From Cryptomeria japonica (lineage: Eukaryota; Streptophyta; Pinopsida; Cupressales; Cupressaceae): DNA of 64,000 nucleotides. Shown here piece by piece: positions 34,240 to 46,400 of the stretch. Numbering within the stretch: the first letter of the stretch is position 1; each line of letters starts with the position of its first letter. Under the pieces are notes generated by a model. It was not told the DNA's origin. It made no database searches and saw only the letters and a program-made list of their open reading frames with translations. The translations under genes and the position numbers were made by a program. The DNA is taken from the NCBI RefSeq assembly GCF_030272615.1, contig NC_081414.1:814160569-814224568 (forward strand), in the 5' to 3' direction.

Positions 34240-36690
34240 TGTTTACAATAACACACAGCAAAACAATGCCATGCCAGATCGGAATTTATACTTGCATTCT
34301 ACAGGTATGGTTAATGCAGAATTTTGCTCGTTTACCTTTAATGTTCACTGCATTTTAATTTATATTTAAAAAAAATATCTTCATTTTTATTCATTCATTT
34401 GCCCATTATCCAATCCATATCCTTGATGAAATACTTTTTATTCGCTTAGACTGAGTTACCAGAGGAAAATGCAGGCCCTAATTGGGGTACCCAAGTGAGG
34501 AATGTGGCTTTAAACCAATGTTCGGAGCCCATGATGGGTAAAGTTTATCTGATCATGGTTGATTGAGGACTGTTGTTAGCTTAGTGGCGTATCCATTTGG
34601 GTGTATTCTTCCCCGTTAGAAGGTTGCGAGAGGTGTAGACGGTTGGGTTTCATGTGAATTAAAATGATGACAAGGGGAAGCATTATAGGGGTAACTCTTT
34701 TTACCAATTAAATAAGAAATATACGTGTTATATATTAGTTATAGGGAATTCTAATACGTAGATGTTTTGGTGAATCTAATAACTTTATGTGCATTTTATA
34801 TGAAATTAGAGACAAGTTTGCAGGCAATTTTGGTAATTGGCAAACTTAAGTTCAATTTTTTTGGGGTTAAAGATCAGAAAAATCCTAAAAAATATTCAAG
34901 AGAAAATGCTCTCGGCCAATCCAAAAGGGGATATAATTTGATGAAGTTTGTAAACGAATTACTAGATAGGGGGTGGATAATTGCCTGTGGTAAAGGGATT
35001 TTCTTTTGTTATTGCTTTAAAAAGTTTATTTTCTACGGTACTGGTTCTTACTAGAGTGATGGCAGTGATGATAGTTACTGCCTTGTATGGTGTATCATAT
35101 GAATTTTTCAACGATTATGTTAAGTACAAGTTAGTTGATCTATGCTAGAGCAGCGAATATTGAAAAGCTATGATCATTCCAAACCCCTGTAGTAGAGGGG
35201 TATGACTTTCCTTTTTCTTTTGTTTTCGAAGATGGTTTAGCATTTACACCTACTGTCACATCAAATGAATGTAGAATGCACGATGTAACTAAGAGTACTT
35301 TTTGGCTTAGGAGCTATTCATTAAAGGGCTTATTCCGTCAAAATTGTTCTGGGACTTGCATCCATTTTCATCTAGTGTGGGCCACATTGACATGGTAAGC
35401 ATTCTCAGTAGGGCTTGAACCATGATAATTATCCCAAATGCTCTGCCTTATGACCAAGCTCTGGCTTGCTAGACTCATATAATACTCATGTTCATGGAGT
35501 GGTCCACTTTAGCTAATAATGAATTGAATTAGTTACTAAGGTTGCAAAGATCTTAAGCCATTGTTACGATCCTATATCTTGGAATCTGATAATAAACAGA
35601 AGAATTGGTAAAGATTGATATATCCGAAATACAAATGTGTAATCTTCTTTTTTATCTATTACACAAATATCTGAACTTTGAAATTTCAAGATATAAACAA
35701 CAAATATCAAATACTCAAATAGAATCAAATTTATATGATTCAAATTAACATTTCTAGGTAGTACATGAACTGATAAGATGCTTTCCTAAGACGGTATGTG
35801 TAGCAACTCAAGCTTAATCCAAGAGCAGTATGGGAGCCGCACTTAACAAAAATGGCCCTTTCACAAGCTCCTGTACAGTAATACTCCTCAACAAATAACA
35901 CATTTGCATTTCAGAATTAAAGATATTTTATAGCTTCTACAGGATTAAGGCCTTAGTGTAGCTGACCTAGATTTGTGTTTTCACCTGTAGGGTCAGTTTA
36001 TTGTAACTAAATATTTGTGGTTATCACTTATGTGTAACTGACTGCATCTGGGCATAACTAGCACAGCGTTGCATGACTTATTTCTTCATCTGCATACCTT
36101 TCAATTTATTTCTGTAAAGATGATAAATTCTAGCAGTATTGTATAGGAGTATTAATATTTAACACAAGGGCACCTCCCTTGGTTTTTATAACAGCCCCCT
36201 TTGCTTGAATTTATTTGTCATATAAGCAATTAAAGAGCTGTACCATGGTAGTATTAGTTGGGATTGGGATTGACTCTGCTCAGGAAAAACTTGGGAAAAT
36301 ATCAGAAAATTGAAAAACACTGAAAAATTCATAACAGTAGGGAAAAGGATTGTTTCCGTTATTTCAAGTGAAATAAAGGAAAATGAATAGTTTTTTTTGT
36401 TACTCAAGCAAAATAAATAAACAAAATGCTGCTTTTCCATTCAGAAAGTGCCTGCCACCAAGCCTAAATTAAGGCCTTTGAGGCCACACAGACCTTCATG
36501 GTGCATACCATTTTTCATAATTTTACTGCTTGTAACCAAGCTCCAAATCCTTCATAAAATGTAGGCATTGAGAGTCGGGAGGCCATAAAGCTGTAATTAG
36601 GCCTTAACAGAATGGGAATTGAAGGGAAATTCACTCAAGAATGAGAGCCCTTGAGTATACTGTAATTGATCAAATATTTGGCTACTTCAT
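34240..36690. other. Non-coding with minor tRNA-like segment
   Basis: A 95-codon plus frame (34767-35054) is open but resembles nothing known. A TTAGCTTAGTGGC A-box-like phrase is at 34577 without a good B box. A better tRNA-like head is at 35405-35466. No gene is supported. Confidence 0.45.
35405..35466 (-). repeat. tRNA-derived SINE head candidate
   Basis: On the minus strand AGCTTGGTCATAAGGCAGAG precedes GGTTCAAGCCC (35421-35411), a perfect B box. Spacing between the boxes is short for a tRNA. Both candidates share a 'CAGAGCATT' phrase, so they may belong to one SINE family. Confidence 0.4.
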
Positions 36691-36702
36691 CAAAATCCTC
36701 AG

Positions 36703-37196
36703 ATGAAGCAATTTTCAGAACAGATTAAGGAACTCAACAAGAACTTGAGCATCTTTTCAGAATCCTCCATTGGGACGGGAATGGCACTGCAATTAGAATC
36801 CTCCGTTGAGATGGGATTAGCACTGCAATTAGAAGGCATGGGTTTTCAGACTCTGGTAATCTCATTTTTTTTAATTGTTCACATAATTCTTAGTATTCAA
36901 GTCATATATACAATATTTAGAACCTCAATTCCAGGCTAAGCTATCTCTCAACTAAGAACAGGCCGCTCCGTCATAGGGTTCTGGAAAAATGGCTAGATGA
37001 TAAAAACCAAACTCGCATTGAAAGAGGTAAAAGGGGGAAAAAGGCTCGCACAAAGTTTGCATCCTTAAATGAGGACTCTCGCTTTTGGGCTCGTGTAGAA
37101 GAAGCCCTGAAAACCCTTCAACAGCAAGTCATGACAGAAAGCCCTGATAACGTCACGCAACCACTAAAACAATACAAAAGTGTCCATTTGCTTTAA
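36703..37196 (+). CDS. Two exons of an unrecognised plant gene (3' end)
   Basis: Exon 36703-36855 follows an acceptor-like CCTCAG, is open in one frame (KQFSEQIKELNKNLSIF) and ends at CTG|GTAATC. The next exon, 36957-37196, follows CTCTCAACTAAG and stays in phase, with RPLRHRVLEKWLDDKNQT and EDSRFWARVEEALKTL, to a TAA. Together they give about 130 C-terminal residues, basic and helical-looking. The first exon contains an internal duplication (SSIGTGMALQLE / SSVEMGLALQLE). I do not recognise the family. Upstream exons were not found, so it may be a captured fragment inside the inverted-repeat-bounded segment or the end of a host gene. Confidence 0.45.
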
Positions 37197-37529
37197 AAGT
37201 GAAGAAAACATCCACAAAGAGATTTAATATACAGGGCACTAAAAAGAATTTGATGATGCCCAACGGAGGATACAAATCGGGAAACGGGATTTGGGTATCC
37301 TTAATGAACAGAACTTTTCTACCCAAAATACAAAACGGGGAACAGAAATCAGGGACCGGAATTTTCTCATTTTTAATGACCAGAGCTGTTCTTAGTTCTT
37401 ACCCAAGACCAGGGTAAATAGCAAATTTGTAACCCTAGCCAAAGATTTTTGGCAAGTAAATAGCAAGAAGAATGCATAAAACGAGACAAAAATAAACATC
37501 AAGAAATTTGTAACCCTAGCCAAAGCTTT

Positions 37530-38174
37530 TTGCCAGGTAAATAGCCTTATGTAGAGGAAAATGACAGGTAAAGATGAAAAAGATTGCACAAATGTTCGAA
37601 TTCAAACATGGGTCCTTGCCCCGTAAGATCTATAAAGACCTTACCTGCTCGAAAGGGTTGCAAACCATTTCATTTCTTGTGTCAACAGACACAGTTGCAA
37701 ACTGTAGGGATCCATACCACCATACGAGCCATGCCGCCGACATTGTATGTGGAATGCCGAGGAGAAAGCTGCAAAACATAAAATACAGTCAAAATTAAAA
37801 AGCAAAGAAGGATATCATGTAAAAAACAGTCAAAATGACATACGGTTGTAAAATGACATACCACGTCTCTGAATGCCATGCCCTGGTCGCTCTGGTTGCC
37901 ACGTCTATGGATGCCCTGGCGTGGTCGTTCTGGTTGCCACGTCTATGTTCATGGTAGCTCCTGTGGTGGCAGAAGATGCAGCGTTTGGGGAAGGCTGTGG
38001 AGGATAGAAAAGATTAGGGTTGAGTAGGTATTAGGTTAGTTTTATTTAGGTTTTAGTTTTTATTCATTCACTTATTTAATAGAAAATGTTTGCCTATTCC
38101 ATGAGTAAAAAATGGATATGATTTAATTTTATTTAATTATTAATAACATGATGTACAACTATATAATGTTAATT
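37530..38174 (+). repeat. Large direct duplication, copy 2
   Basis: Copy 2 of the block at 33554-34230. It continues rightwards (38175-38287) into sequence that copy 1 lacks and that completes the inverted repeat with 31822-32243. Confidence 0.9.
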
Positions 38175-38287
38175 GTTTTCATATGTGTTAGGGGGTGAAT
38201 TTTTTAGGTGACAATATGTTCAACTATTAGGCTAAAGGTAACTAAAGACTGGGTGTGCTAATTCACTATGATCGGTAGGGGGTTCAA
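37868..38287 (-). repeat. Long inverted repeat, right arm
   Basis: Reverse complement of 31822-32243. The outer end reads CACTATGATCGGTAGGGGG and abuts a truncated MITE-like copy. Confidence 0.8.
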
Positions 38288-38487
38288 AAATGGTCATTTT
38301 GAACACTTTTTATAAATGCGTTTAAAAAACATATCAAAAATGATGATGACGACCCGAAACCTTAGTTATAAGTAGTTAACTCGTCATAGAAGGTGCTATA
38401 AAAAATTTAGACGTTTTCAACATTGTTATGTCGACTTTTGAAAAGCGCAAAGTTAGGGTGCACGACTACTGGGTCCTTTCCCCTACA
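38288..38487 (-). mobile_element. MITE-like copy, one end missing
   Basis: Read on the minus strand it starts TAGGGGAAAGGACCCAGTAG and continues TGCACCCTAACTT and AACTAAGGTTTC, as does the copy at 39028. The other terminus is missing where the long inverted repeat begins at 38287. Confidence 0.65.
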
Positions 38488-38489
38488 TT

Positions 38490-39027
38490 GTGTGAAGAGT
38501 TAAAAAGGTGTAAATTAATTTTACTAGGAAGATGCACAGTAGCTCCACAAAGCCGTCACCTTGTAAATGTACGATCACATTGAATTCTCCGAAAATAGCA
38601 ATTTTTAGGTTGATGAAAGTCCTTTATAATCTTGGAAGCAGACAAAAGTACATTCAAAAAAAGGCGGCGAGAAACTATCCAATAAATTCAGCTGCTCCTT
38701 GTTCTTTCATCTATTCATATGCTAAAATAATGTTTTTTAAAGCAATCATATCGTATAATCTTTTAACCGAGATTTTATATTTAAGTAATAATTTACAGAT
38801 TAAAAATTCAAATCAAATTCTTTTACGTCACTAAATTTAATCATATTAAATTCGTTGGAACTCTTATGGCCTCTGACATGATGTGTACAATGAATACAAA
38901 AATCATTTAACTTTTCACATCAAAATCATTTACAAAATCTAAAATTATTATTACTTTCTATTCCATTAACAAAATCTAGGTCAGTGCCCTTTCTCACTGC
39001 AAAAAAAACAATCTGCTCAATTTTAAC
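38490..39027. other. AT-rich non-coding
   Basis: Nothing recognised; a 100-codon open frame (38532-38834) has no protein-like features. Confidence 0.5.
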
Positions 39028-39339
39028 TAGGGGAGAGGACCTAGTAGTTGTGCACCCTAACTTCACACTTCTCAAAATCCTACATGGAAATTTCAAATCA
39101 CTCTGAATTTTTTACAGCAGCTTACTTGGCAAGTCCCCTGCTTACAACTAAGGTTTCAGGGCCACATCATCAAATACGATGCCACATCAGCATGCTTTTT
39201 GACAAGGTGTCCAAAACAACCAAAAAAAGTGAAACCAATAGGTGTGCAAAATGGCCCCAATATTTTTCACAATAAATGGTATATTTCATTCAATTATTGG
39301 TACTTATCATACAACTACTACTAGATCCTTTCCCCTATT
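39028..39339 (+). mobile_element. MITE-like element with inverted termini, 312 bp
   Basis: The left end TAGGGGAGAGGACCTAGTAG and the right end CTACTAGATCCTTTCCCCTA are inverted copies with about 3 mismatches in 20. There is no coding capacity. If the outermost TA pairs are the target duplication, the element fits a Tc1/mariner-type (Stowaway-like) MITE. Confidence 0.75.
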
Positions 39340-39602
39340 CTCCAAAATTGTTTTAAATCATGAAAGCAAGAATTTGATAGTTTCGTCATTTTAAATGTAA
39401 AAATCTCTATAATAAAAATTAAAGTCATTTAATTTAACATACATTTGATCATCATGTCAATAAAAAAAAATTATTATAAGATTTTATAATTTTTACATGT
39501 AAAGCTATTTTGTTTTCAAAGAAAAAGAAATAAAGCATTTAATTCTCTTTATATTATTATTAAATTATATAATTTTTAAATACACAATTTTTTTGTTTTC
39601 AA

Positions 39603-39976
39603 AAGAAAAAGAAAAAAATCTAAAAAAAAAAACAGATAAAAAATGAATAGTTTTTAATTTTTTTTTGGAGCTTTAAAAGTTAAGTTTGTAAATTTTTATT
39701 TTTTCCAACTTTAAAAGTTAAGTTTCTATATATAAAAGATAAGTGTCTATTTAACTGCACAGTTAGATCATTGCTAAACTTGTATCTTTTAAAAAAGAAA
39801 AAGAAAAAATTCTAAAAAAAAAAACAGATAAAAAATGAATAGTTTTTAAATTTTTTTTGGAGCTTTAAAAGTTAAGTTTCTAAACTTTTATTTTTTCCAA
39901 CTTAAAAAGTTAAGTTAAGATAAGTGTCTATTTAACTGCACAGTTAGATCATTGCTAAACTTGTATCTTTTAAAAA
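39603..39976 (+). repeat. ~190-bp tandem duplication
   Basis: Two head-to-tail copies run from AAAGAAAAAGAAAAAA through AACTGCACAGTTAGATCATT to TTGTATCTTTTAAAAAAG. The second copy lacks about 12 bp of the TATATATAAA phrase. Confidence 0.85.
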
Positions 39977-39979
39977 AGC

Positions 39980-42900
39980 ATGTAGGGTGGCCATTATTCT
40001 ATGAAATTTTGTTTTAAAAAACTTGTTGAATATTTCTATTGTCTTTTTTATTGTAATTACATGTTACAAGTTTGCCTTTGTTTATGTATAGTTGCACTCT
40101 AATTTTTAATTAGGTCTTGTTATATGCATGATTATGCACAAATTGTGAAAATTATGATTTTGTAGATGTAATTGATAGTAATCTTGACTTTGTAGATACA
40201 ATTGATGATAATGTTGATTTTATAAATGTTATTGATAATGATCACTTTCATCTTCAATCAACATATCAACAACGTCTATAGACAACAAGGAATACAACTT
40301 TTTGCACAAGTAGAATATAAAAAATACAATTTTTTTTGGGTAAATTTATGTTAAAATATCATCATCCATTCTTGAAAAAATTGAAATTATTTTAATTGGA
40401 AAGCTATTATCCTTATACCAATGCTCAAAAATAATTAAAGGTTTTCAATTCTCAATTCCATTATGTTTTCAAAATTTATTTACTTAAAAGAATTTTTTTT
40501 TTCATGTTTATAAATATCAATATAATATCAAAATTATTATTAAAATATATATTTGTTTCTTTTTCAATTATCAATTCTAGGATGTTTAAATAATTTAATT
40601 ATTTAAAATGAATTGAGATTATATAAGAAATATATTTTTATATTTATAAGTATGAACATAGTAATAAAATTATTATTGTGAACAAATCTATGAAAGATTT
40701 CTTTCCTAGTTATATAAAAAAAATTAATGAATGAGAATAAAGATGTTTTTATATTTTCAATTCTATGATGTTTCTAAAATATTATTACTGAAATAAATTA
40801 AAATATCTTTTTCATATTTATAAATATCAATGTAGTAACAAAATTGTTATTTTCTTTAAATATCTATTTGTTGTCTTTACATTCAATTCTCAATACCATA
40901 ATAATTTTATAATTTAACTACTTAAAATAAATTAAGATTATAAACGGAGTTAAACATTAAACCTAAATCAAATTGACCTCTACAACACTAAAATAAAATA
41001 AACCTTAACCATAAACTAAATTGAACTTTATGAATAAATAAAAATAATAATTAATAAGAATAAATATTTTTCTATACTTTTAATTCTATGATATTCCTAA
41101 AATTTAAGTACTTAATGAGTTAAGATTATGTCAAAAGTTTTTTGTTTTTTTTGTTTTGTTTGTTTGTTTGTTTGTTTTTCTTTTTTTTTTCTTTTCGGAT
41201 TTATAAATATCACTATAGTAACAAAATTGTTATTTTTTTATATATTTATTACTTGCCTTTACATTCAATTCTCAATTCCATGATGTTTCTATAATTTAAT
41301 TACTAAAAATAAAATAAGATTATATTAGAATTATTTTTCCATATCTATAAATAAGAATATAGTAAGGAAATTATTATTTTTAAATATTTTATAAAAGATT
41401 TCTTTCTTCTTATTATATAATCTTTTATAAGTTCCCTAAAGTGAACCAATATAATTAGCAAATAAAGTGGGCAAACATATCTATATCTTTCTATGAACAA
41501 TAAAAATAATTCAATACAAAGGCTTGACATGTGATGAAGGATGGTAAAATTTCTTGATCTTCACATATACATAATATAGTCTATCATTTAAAAAAATGGA
41601 TCTTGAAAATTCTAGAAATATTGATTCATAAATTATCATGTAATTGTTGATGTGTGTTTTGACACACCCACCAATAGCCAGGTAGTTTATGCAAACACTC
41701 ACCACCTTTCCTGAAAAGTAACGAGTTTGGAAGAACTCACTACCCCAAGGTCTCTGTAGTCAGGTCTCGACGGTGATGGATAGCTCAATGATTGATGTGG
41801 TTATACCTGTAAAGGGGCCTGCTGGTTAGAGCTAAATCTCGCTGGTTAACGGACAATTTCACTTCCTCTTTTTTTTGTATTTTATGATTTAAGATTTCTC
41901 TGGGGAAATAAAATGCAAAGCGTAAGGGAAACAAGAAAATAATAATAAAGATCAATACAATGACAACTTAATAAACTATTCAATTAGTTCCCTGTAATTC
42001 GAGCAATTATCAAATATTATCCAAGTTAGCATTCAACAACGGACTTCCATAAAACCTGCAAAATCATCAATTTCACAAATTTGTGGACATAAAATCATCA
42101 GCAATATGGCCTATCACAGTAATTCTCATACACCAATGACATGCGTAATATGGTTCATAACATGATAGACAAAAAGATTACCACGTTTCTGACTCAAAAT
42201 AATAGACGTTACCGGATTACACGGAACAATTTGGTAGAATATAAATGTAGATCAGGCAATCTACAAGCTGCTTTTCATATTAATCTCCATGAATGTATAA
42301 CAAAAATAACTCAAATTTCTTAACAGTCTGTGAAAATACTCTAAAATCTCTAAGTAGGCCACAAATCATCAATTTGGGACCCTTACAAATGAATCCAACT
42401 TCTCAATTTACAAAAGCTCTTCACCCTATTATTTAGGAAATAACTTTACCCTAAATTAAGAACTAAAATTAGGAGTCGCAGTTAACTTGCAAGTTTCTGC
42501 TTGGACACTCCACTTAACAACTACAAAACGGATGTTGCACGAGCACTACGAAGACCATGCCGGGTGAGGAGCCACGTTTTTGTAATCATGCAGGATTTCT
42601 TTCAAAATTGGGACTTGAGTAGGAGGAGTAGTTTTAAAATCAAGAAAAAGCTTTGCTATCTTTAGCAATTGTGTGCCTAACTTTTTATATCTTGGTAAAA
42701 GCCTTATAATTTTCAATTATGCATGCAATTGCTTGGACTAGCGGATTGGCTACATGCTTAATTCTAAATTTATATTTCTTCAACGCCTCATTTATATTTC
42801 TTCAACGCCTCATCTGCATGTGCTCCTTGTTCCTCTAACTCCTTTACCGTATCTGCCACCTCTTGACACTGAGTAATCACCTGTGTGTATCTATCCATAA

Positions 42901-43050
42901 GGGCGGGCATCGAACTAGGCGACAGGTCCTAGGTTTTGTACCTCATATGCATCCCATTGATTCAAAACTTGCTGCTGGTCCATTATTCCAGTATCAGCTA
43001 TTCTGAGGCCAAAAGGCCCTAGTATATTCGTCACAAAATTCTCATATGAC
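39980..43050. other. AT-rich non-coding, partly element-like
   Basis: 39.98-41.64 kb is extremely AT-rich with no gene. From about 41646 the base composition becomes balanced, starting TGTTGATGTGTGTTTTGACA, which could be an LTR-like boundary for the element that carries the dead ORF at 43-46 kb. I found no matching second LTR, so this is only a suggestion. Confidence 0.4.
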
Positions 43051-43055
43051 AAAAT

Positions 43056-46000
43056 CTACTTGAGGAGAGGGTCCCGAATGTTAGTCATCTCTTTGATATA
43101 CTGTTGATAGATGTCTATTTTCAGCTCCAAAATGTATATGTAGGACTGTAAATTCTCACAACTATCCCCTCCTAAGAGGTCTTCTTTTACTATCAGCTCT
43201 TCTCCTAATCGTAGTATCCTTTTCAAAATTCGGAGCTGTTTATTAAAGGTCTTCTCCTTCCGCTCCCATTGTGTGGAGCATGTTGCCAAAGCTCCACCCG
43301 CTTGTACCGTCTTACGGTATATTTTCATTGTATTTTGTAGAAATAATCTAATCTTGGCCGCGTTTACCTGAGTCCAAGATTTGGCGGCCGCAGCTACTCG
43401 TCTCACCTCCAGTAGTGCCTTTACCTCTCCCTCTGGTAGTGATGAGGTTGAAGGCAGGTCATCCGTTCTACAAGAATTTAGAGGTTTACACATTTCTATC
43501 AGGAGTTGTTTATATTGCCCAAGTTGCGCCTTAAGCTCCATATTTGAGGTATGCTCTTTTTCCACGCGCCCTCTGACAACACTTGTGGCTAGCTCCAAGG
43601 TATCTAGCTCTCCCCACTTGGTTTGCTTACCCAAATTCACCTGAGATATTTGATACTTGGGGGAGACCTATCCTTCGACTTCATGCGGTACTACCACGTC
43701 TGCAATCACTTCACCGGAATCTATTTTTGATAGATGATGGATAGTTTTCAGCCTCTTAACTTTTGGAGGTTCCTCAATGATTACTTATTGTAGAATGACT
43801 TCTAGGAGTTTCGCTTTCCTCTTTTTCTTTCCAAAGGTAAACTCCAACCATTGTGGTATATCCTCATCCTTGTCACCTTGATGTGATACAATATCTGCAG
43901 TTATGATATGGACATTCGTCTGCTCTTCTGCTTCATCTCTCACTTTGGCTTGTTCTTGCCCAGGAATTTGAGGTGAGGAAATTTGGTGGGCTAGATTAGC
44001 TTGGAGAGCTTGTTGCCTGTGTAATTCCCCTAGCTTGCCACTGACTTCTTCATTGAATGTCATTTCTTCATCACTTGGCTCCATTTTGGCTTGCCCGACT
44101 GCTATATCCTTTAGAAGGTCTTCTTGATCTTGGGGGGTTAAGATCAACCTTTCATTCAAAATGTCTTCTGCTTCACCCCCCTCGCCTTCTAGCAGTCGTT
44201 GTTGCTCAAAATCCTCCTCTTCTTGATCGGAGTCAGACTCAATGTTTCTAACTTTTACCTCCTCAGTAGTAGATGTGAAACCTTGCACTCTGGGCCGCCC
44301 TGTAGATACATTGACTAATGGTGGTGCAGGAGTAGTGGTGCTTGAAGCACTTGTTGTACCTGTGGAAGGTGGTTGAGAGGGTACCTTCTCAGTGGCTTCT
44401 AAATTCTCTTCTTGTCCCTGGGTACCCTCCCCTTCGGTGTGGCCTATAGCGGTCCTTGGTGGGAGAAATTTGGCAAGTGGCACCGTGCCTAACCCATCAA
44501 TCACCCCTAGGTCTGCAGCCTTCTTCAATAGTTCAGACTCCCTCATCTTTTCTTGGAGTTTCTTCAATAAGTCCTCAGTACTCTCTTGTGGCTTATCTTC
44601 CTCACCTGGCTCGGTGGAGGTATTTTGCCTTGAGGCTGACCTTGTCTTCCGAGCGTATTGCTTATGGCCTATTGACTGAGGTACCCCTGAGGTGGACTCC
44701 TATTTTGTCCTTGATACGCTAGGCCTTACCCTATGGCTTAACCATTGTTTAGTTCTATTGATGACGGCCTGCGAGACCTTCTCCATATTTATATCTTTGA
44801 TTGCAAACCATTTTACTGGGGAGAGGGGCCTCTTATCTATCCCTAATTCTCTATAGACTGGATCAAGTAAATCTCCATCATCTCTCGGTTCCTTTGGAAG
44901 GTTAGTCTCAATACCAAAATCTCTCACTTGTGGGACAAATAGCCTGCTATAGTTCTTTTCCCTGACTTCGAAGCTATCTTGTAAGTTATCCCAGAAGTCT
45001 TCCAAGCTGGGCCTATGCCCCTCATATGCCTTAGGCATAGCTTGTTTAAGTTTCCCATAGGGATCATAAAACTCCCTAGCATGATCGTATTCCTTCAAGT
45101 TTAGATCTTGAAGCTCTTGTTCTGCCAACTTCGCCACTTGTATCTTGGAACAAGCAAAGTACCCAATAGACACCGAGAAATCGATTCCTGTCTTATGCTT
45201 TGATGACAGTAGTGATTGGAGGACTACGAGCTACCTTACATATTCTAGCAAGATCACCCTATCGTTACAATAATGAGGCAACAACATTGGGTTCCCTATG
45301 AATCCACTAACCCTGATGTAAGTGGATCGTGGGTTTTGGATGAACCAACATGCCCACTCCCGGATGATAGCCATAGCCTCTGGGCTAATACGATATCCTG
45401 CATCCCCTGTCAATTTGATGATTATTGGGAAAACAAAGGCATCATTAACCCTCTTGAAATGCAACTTGGCATTGGCTAGAGTGAGTTGGGAATAATACTC
45501 CCATATCTTCTTCCTCCTTCCTTCTCCCCTAACTGTCCTTCCACTTGTAGGCCTAGGAATTTTCCAGCTCTGGTAGCTACCTAGATGACATATGATGTGA
45601 AGAAGAATTTTTGTGTGTGGTGCACCTCTTTCATCTACCTACAGATATTATCAGAAAGGATCTGCAACCAATCAAAGTATTGTTTCCCTATCAAAATGGT
45701 GGTCATGAACTAGAAAATCCAGGAATGGAAGTGCTTGCAGTCTAGCTTGCCAAATGCCCTACTGAGCATGATGATTAAATCTCTTTGAGGCTCTTTGAAG
45801 TCCGCCCTTAGGATCTCTGTTGCCTTGAGCCCTGTCTTTCTTTCTTCTTCTAACCAGTTCGCAATCATATGCCTTTTGCTCATTGATGTCTTGTCATTCC
45901 ATGCCTTCAAGGCCTCTTCTTCGGTCAACAGAAATGCTTCCTCTCTAGTTGGAATTCCAAAGACAAAACCAAGCATATCTGGAGACAAGTCTATGACTGT

Positions 46001-46327
46001 CTTTCCCTGTGCATCTGTGCATTTTCTAGTTTCTGGATTGTAAAATGGTGCAATGAACATTATGAATTCTGGTGCTTGTACTGACTGTGGGAAAACAGTG
46101 GCTTCAACTAAGCCGGACCTCTTAATTCTTCGGTGGAGGGCCTTCAGAGTAGATTTATCCAATTGAACCCTGATATCTTCAATTTCGATGTGGCCGATTT
46201 TAGTATCGGTAACCCATCTGATTTGATCCTCCAGCTTTGAAACATATACCTGTCCCTGGTAATGATACTTCATGGTGGCCGGGAGTCTATCAATTTCTTT
46301 GCCTCTTTTGCTGGAGGATGAGTCCAT
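43056..46327 (-). pseudogene. Long dead ORF of unknown, probably transposon-borne family
   Basis: Read leftwards, 46327-45710 is open (MDSSSSKRGKEIDRLPATMK), a frameshift lies between about 45540 and 45470, and the rest (45464-43056) is one frame cut only by stops. An original protein of roughly 1050-1090 residues is implied. The N-terminal part has IDLSPDMLGFVFGIPTREEA, which recalls plant transposon-associated proteins that bear a 'lglP' phrase; the middle (44567-43785) is acidic and Pro/Ser/Thr-rich; the C-terminal part (43640-43056) is helical and Lys/Glu-rich, coiled-coil-like. Stops within it are TAG at 45710, 45635, 45581, 45231, 44700 and 43668, and TAA at 43785. I do not recognise a named family. 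The position after GC-rich palindromic repeats resembles the antisense PMD ORF at 1-753. Confidence 0.6.
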
Positions 46328-46400
46328 CTAACCACTTGAACCTAGTGAATCAAAAACACAAATCTTCAGTCCTCAATACTAAACATAAATTTTGATTCAC

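Larger units (their letters stand above)
31822..38287. mobile_element. Candidate composite element bounded by ~420-bp inverted repeats
   Basis: The left boundary (31822-32243) and right boundary (37868-38287) are inverted copies of each other, starting CCCCCTACC(A/G)ATCATAG at the outer ends. Inside lie a PPR gene fragment, tRNA-like SINE heads and gene-like exons. Mutator-like elements have long terminal repeats and capture gene pieces, so a Pack-MULE is one possibility. The flanking 9-mers (ATGCACATA and TTCAAAAAT) do not match, so a target duplication is not seen and independent insertions of one repeat family in opposite orientations are equally possible. Confidence 0.35.

Noticed and set aside
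34575-34645. tRNA gene or SINE head near the TTAGCTTAGTGGC phrase
   Set aside because: The A box fits but no acceptable B box or tRNA fold follows.
31813-38296. 9-bp target duplication for the long-inverted-repeat segment
   Set aside because: ATGCACATA and TTCAAAAAT do not match, so a Mutator-like origin stays unproven.
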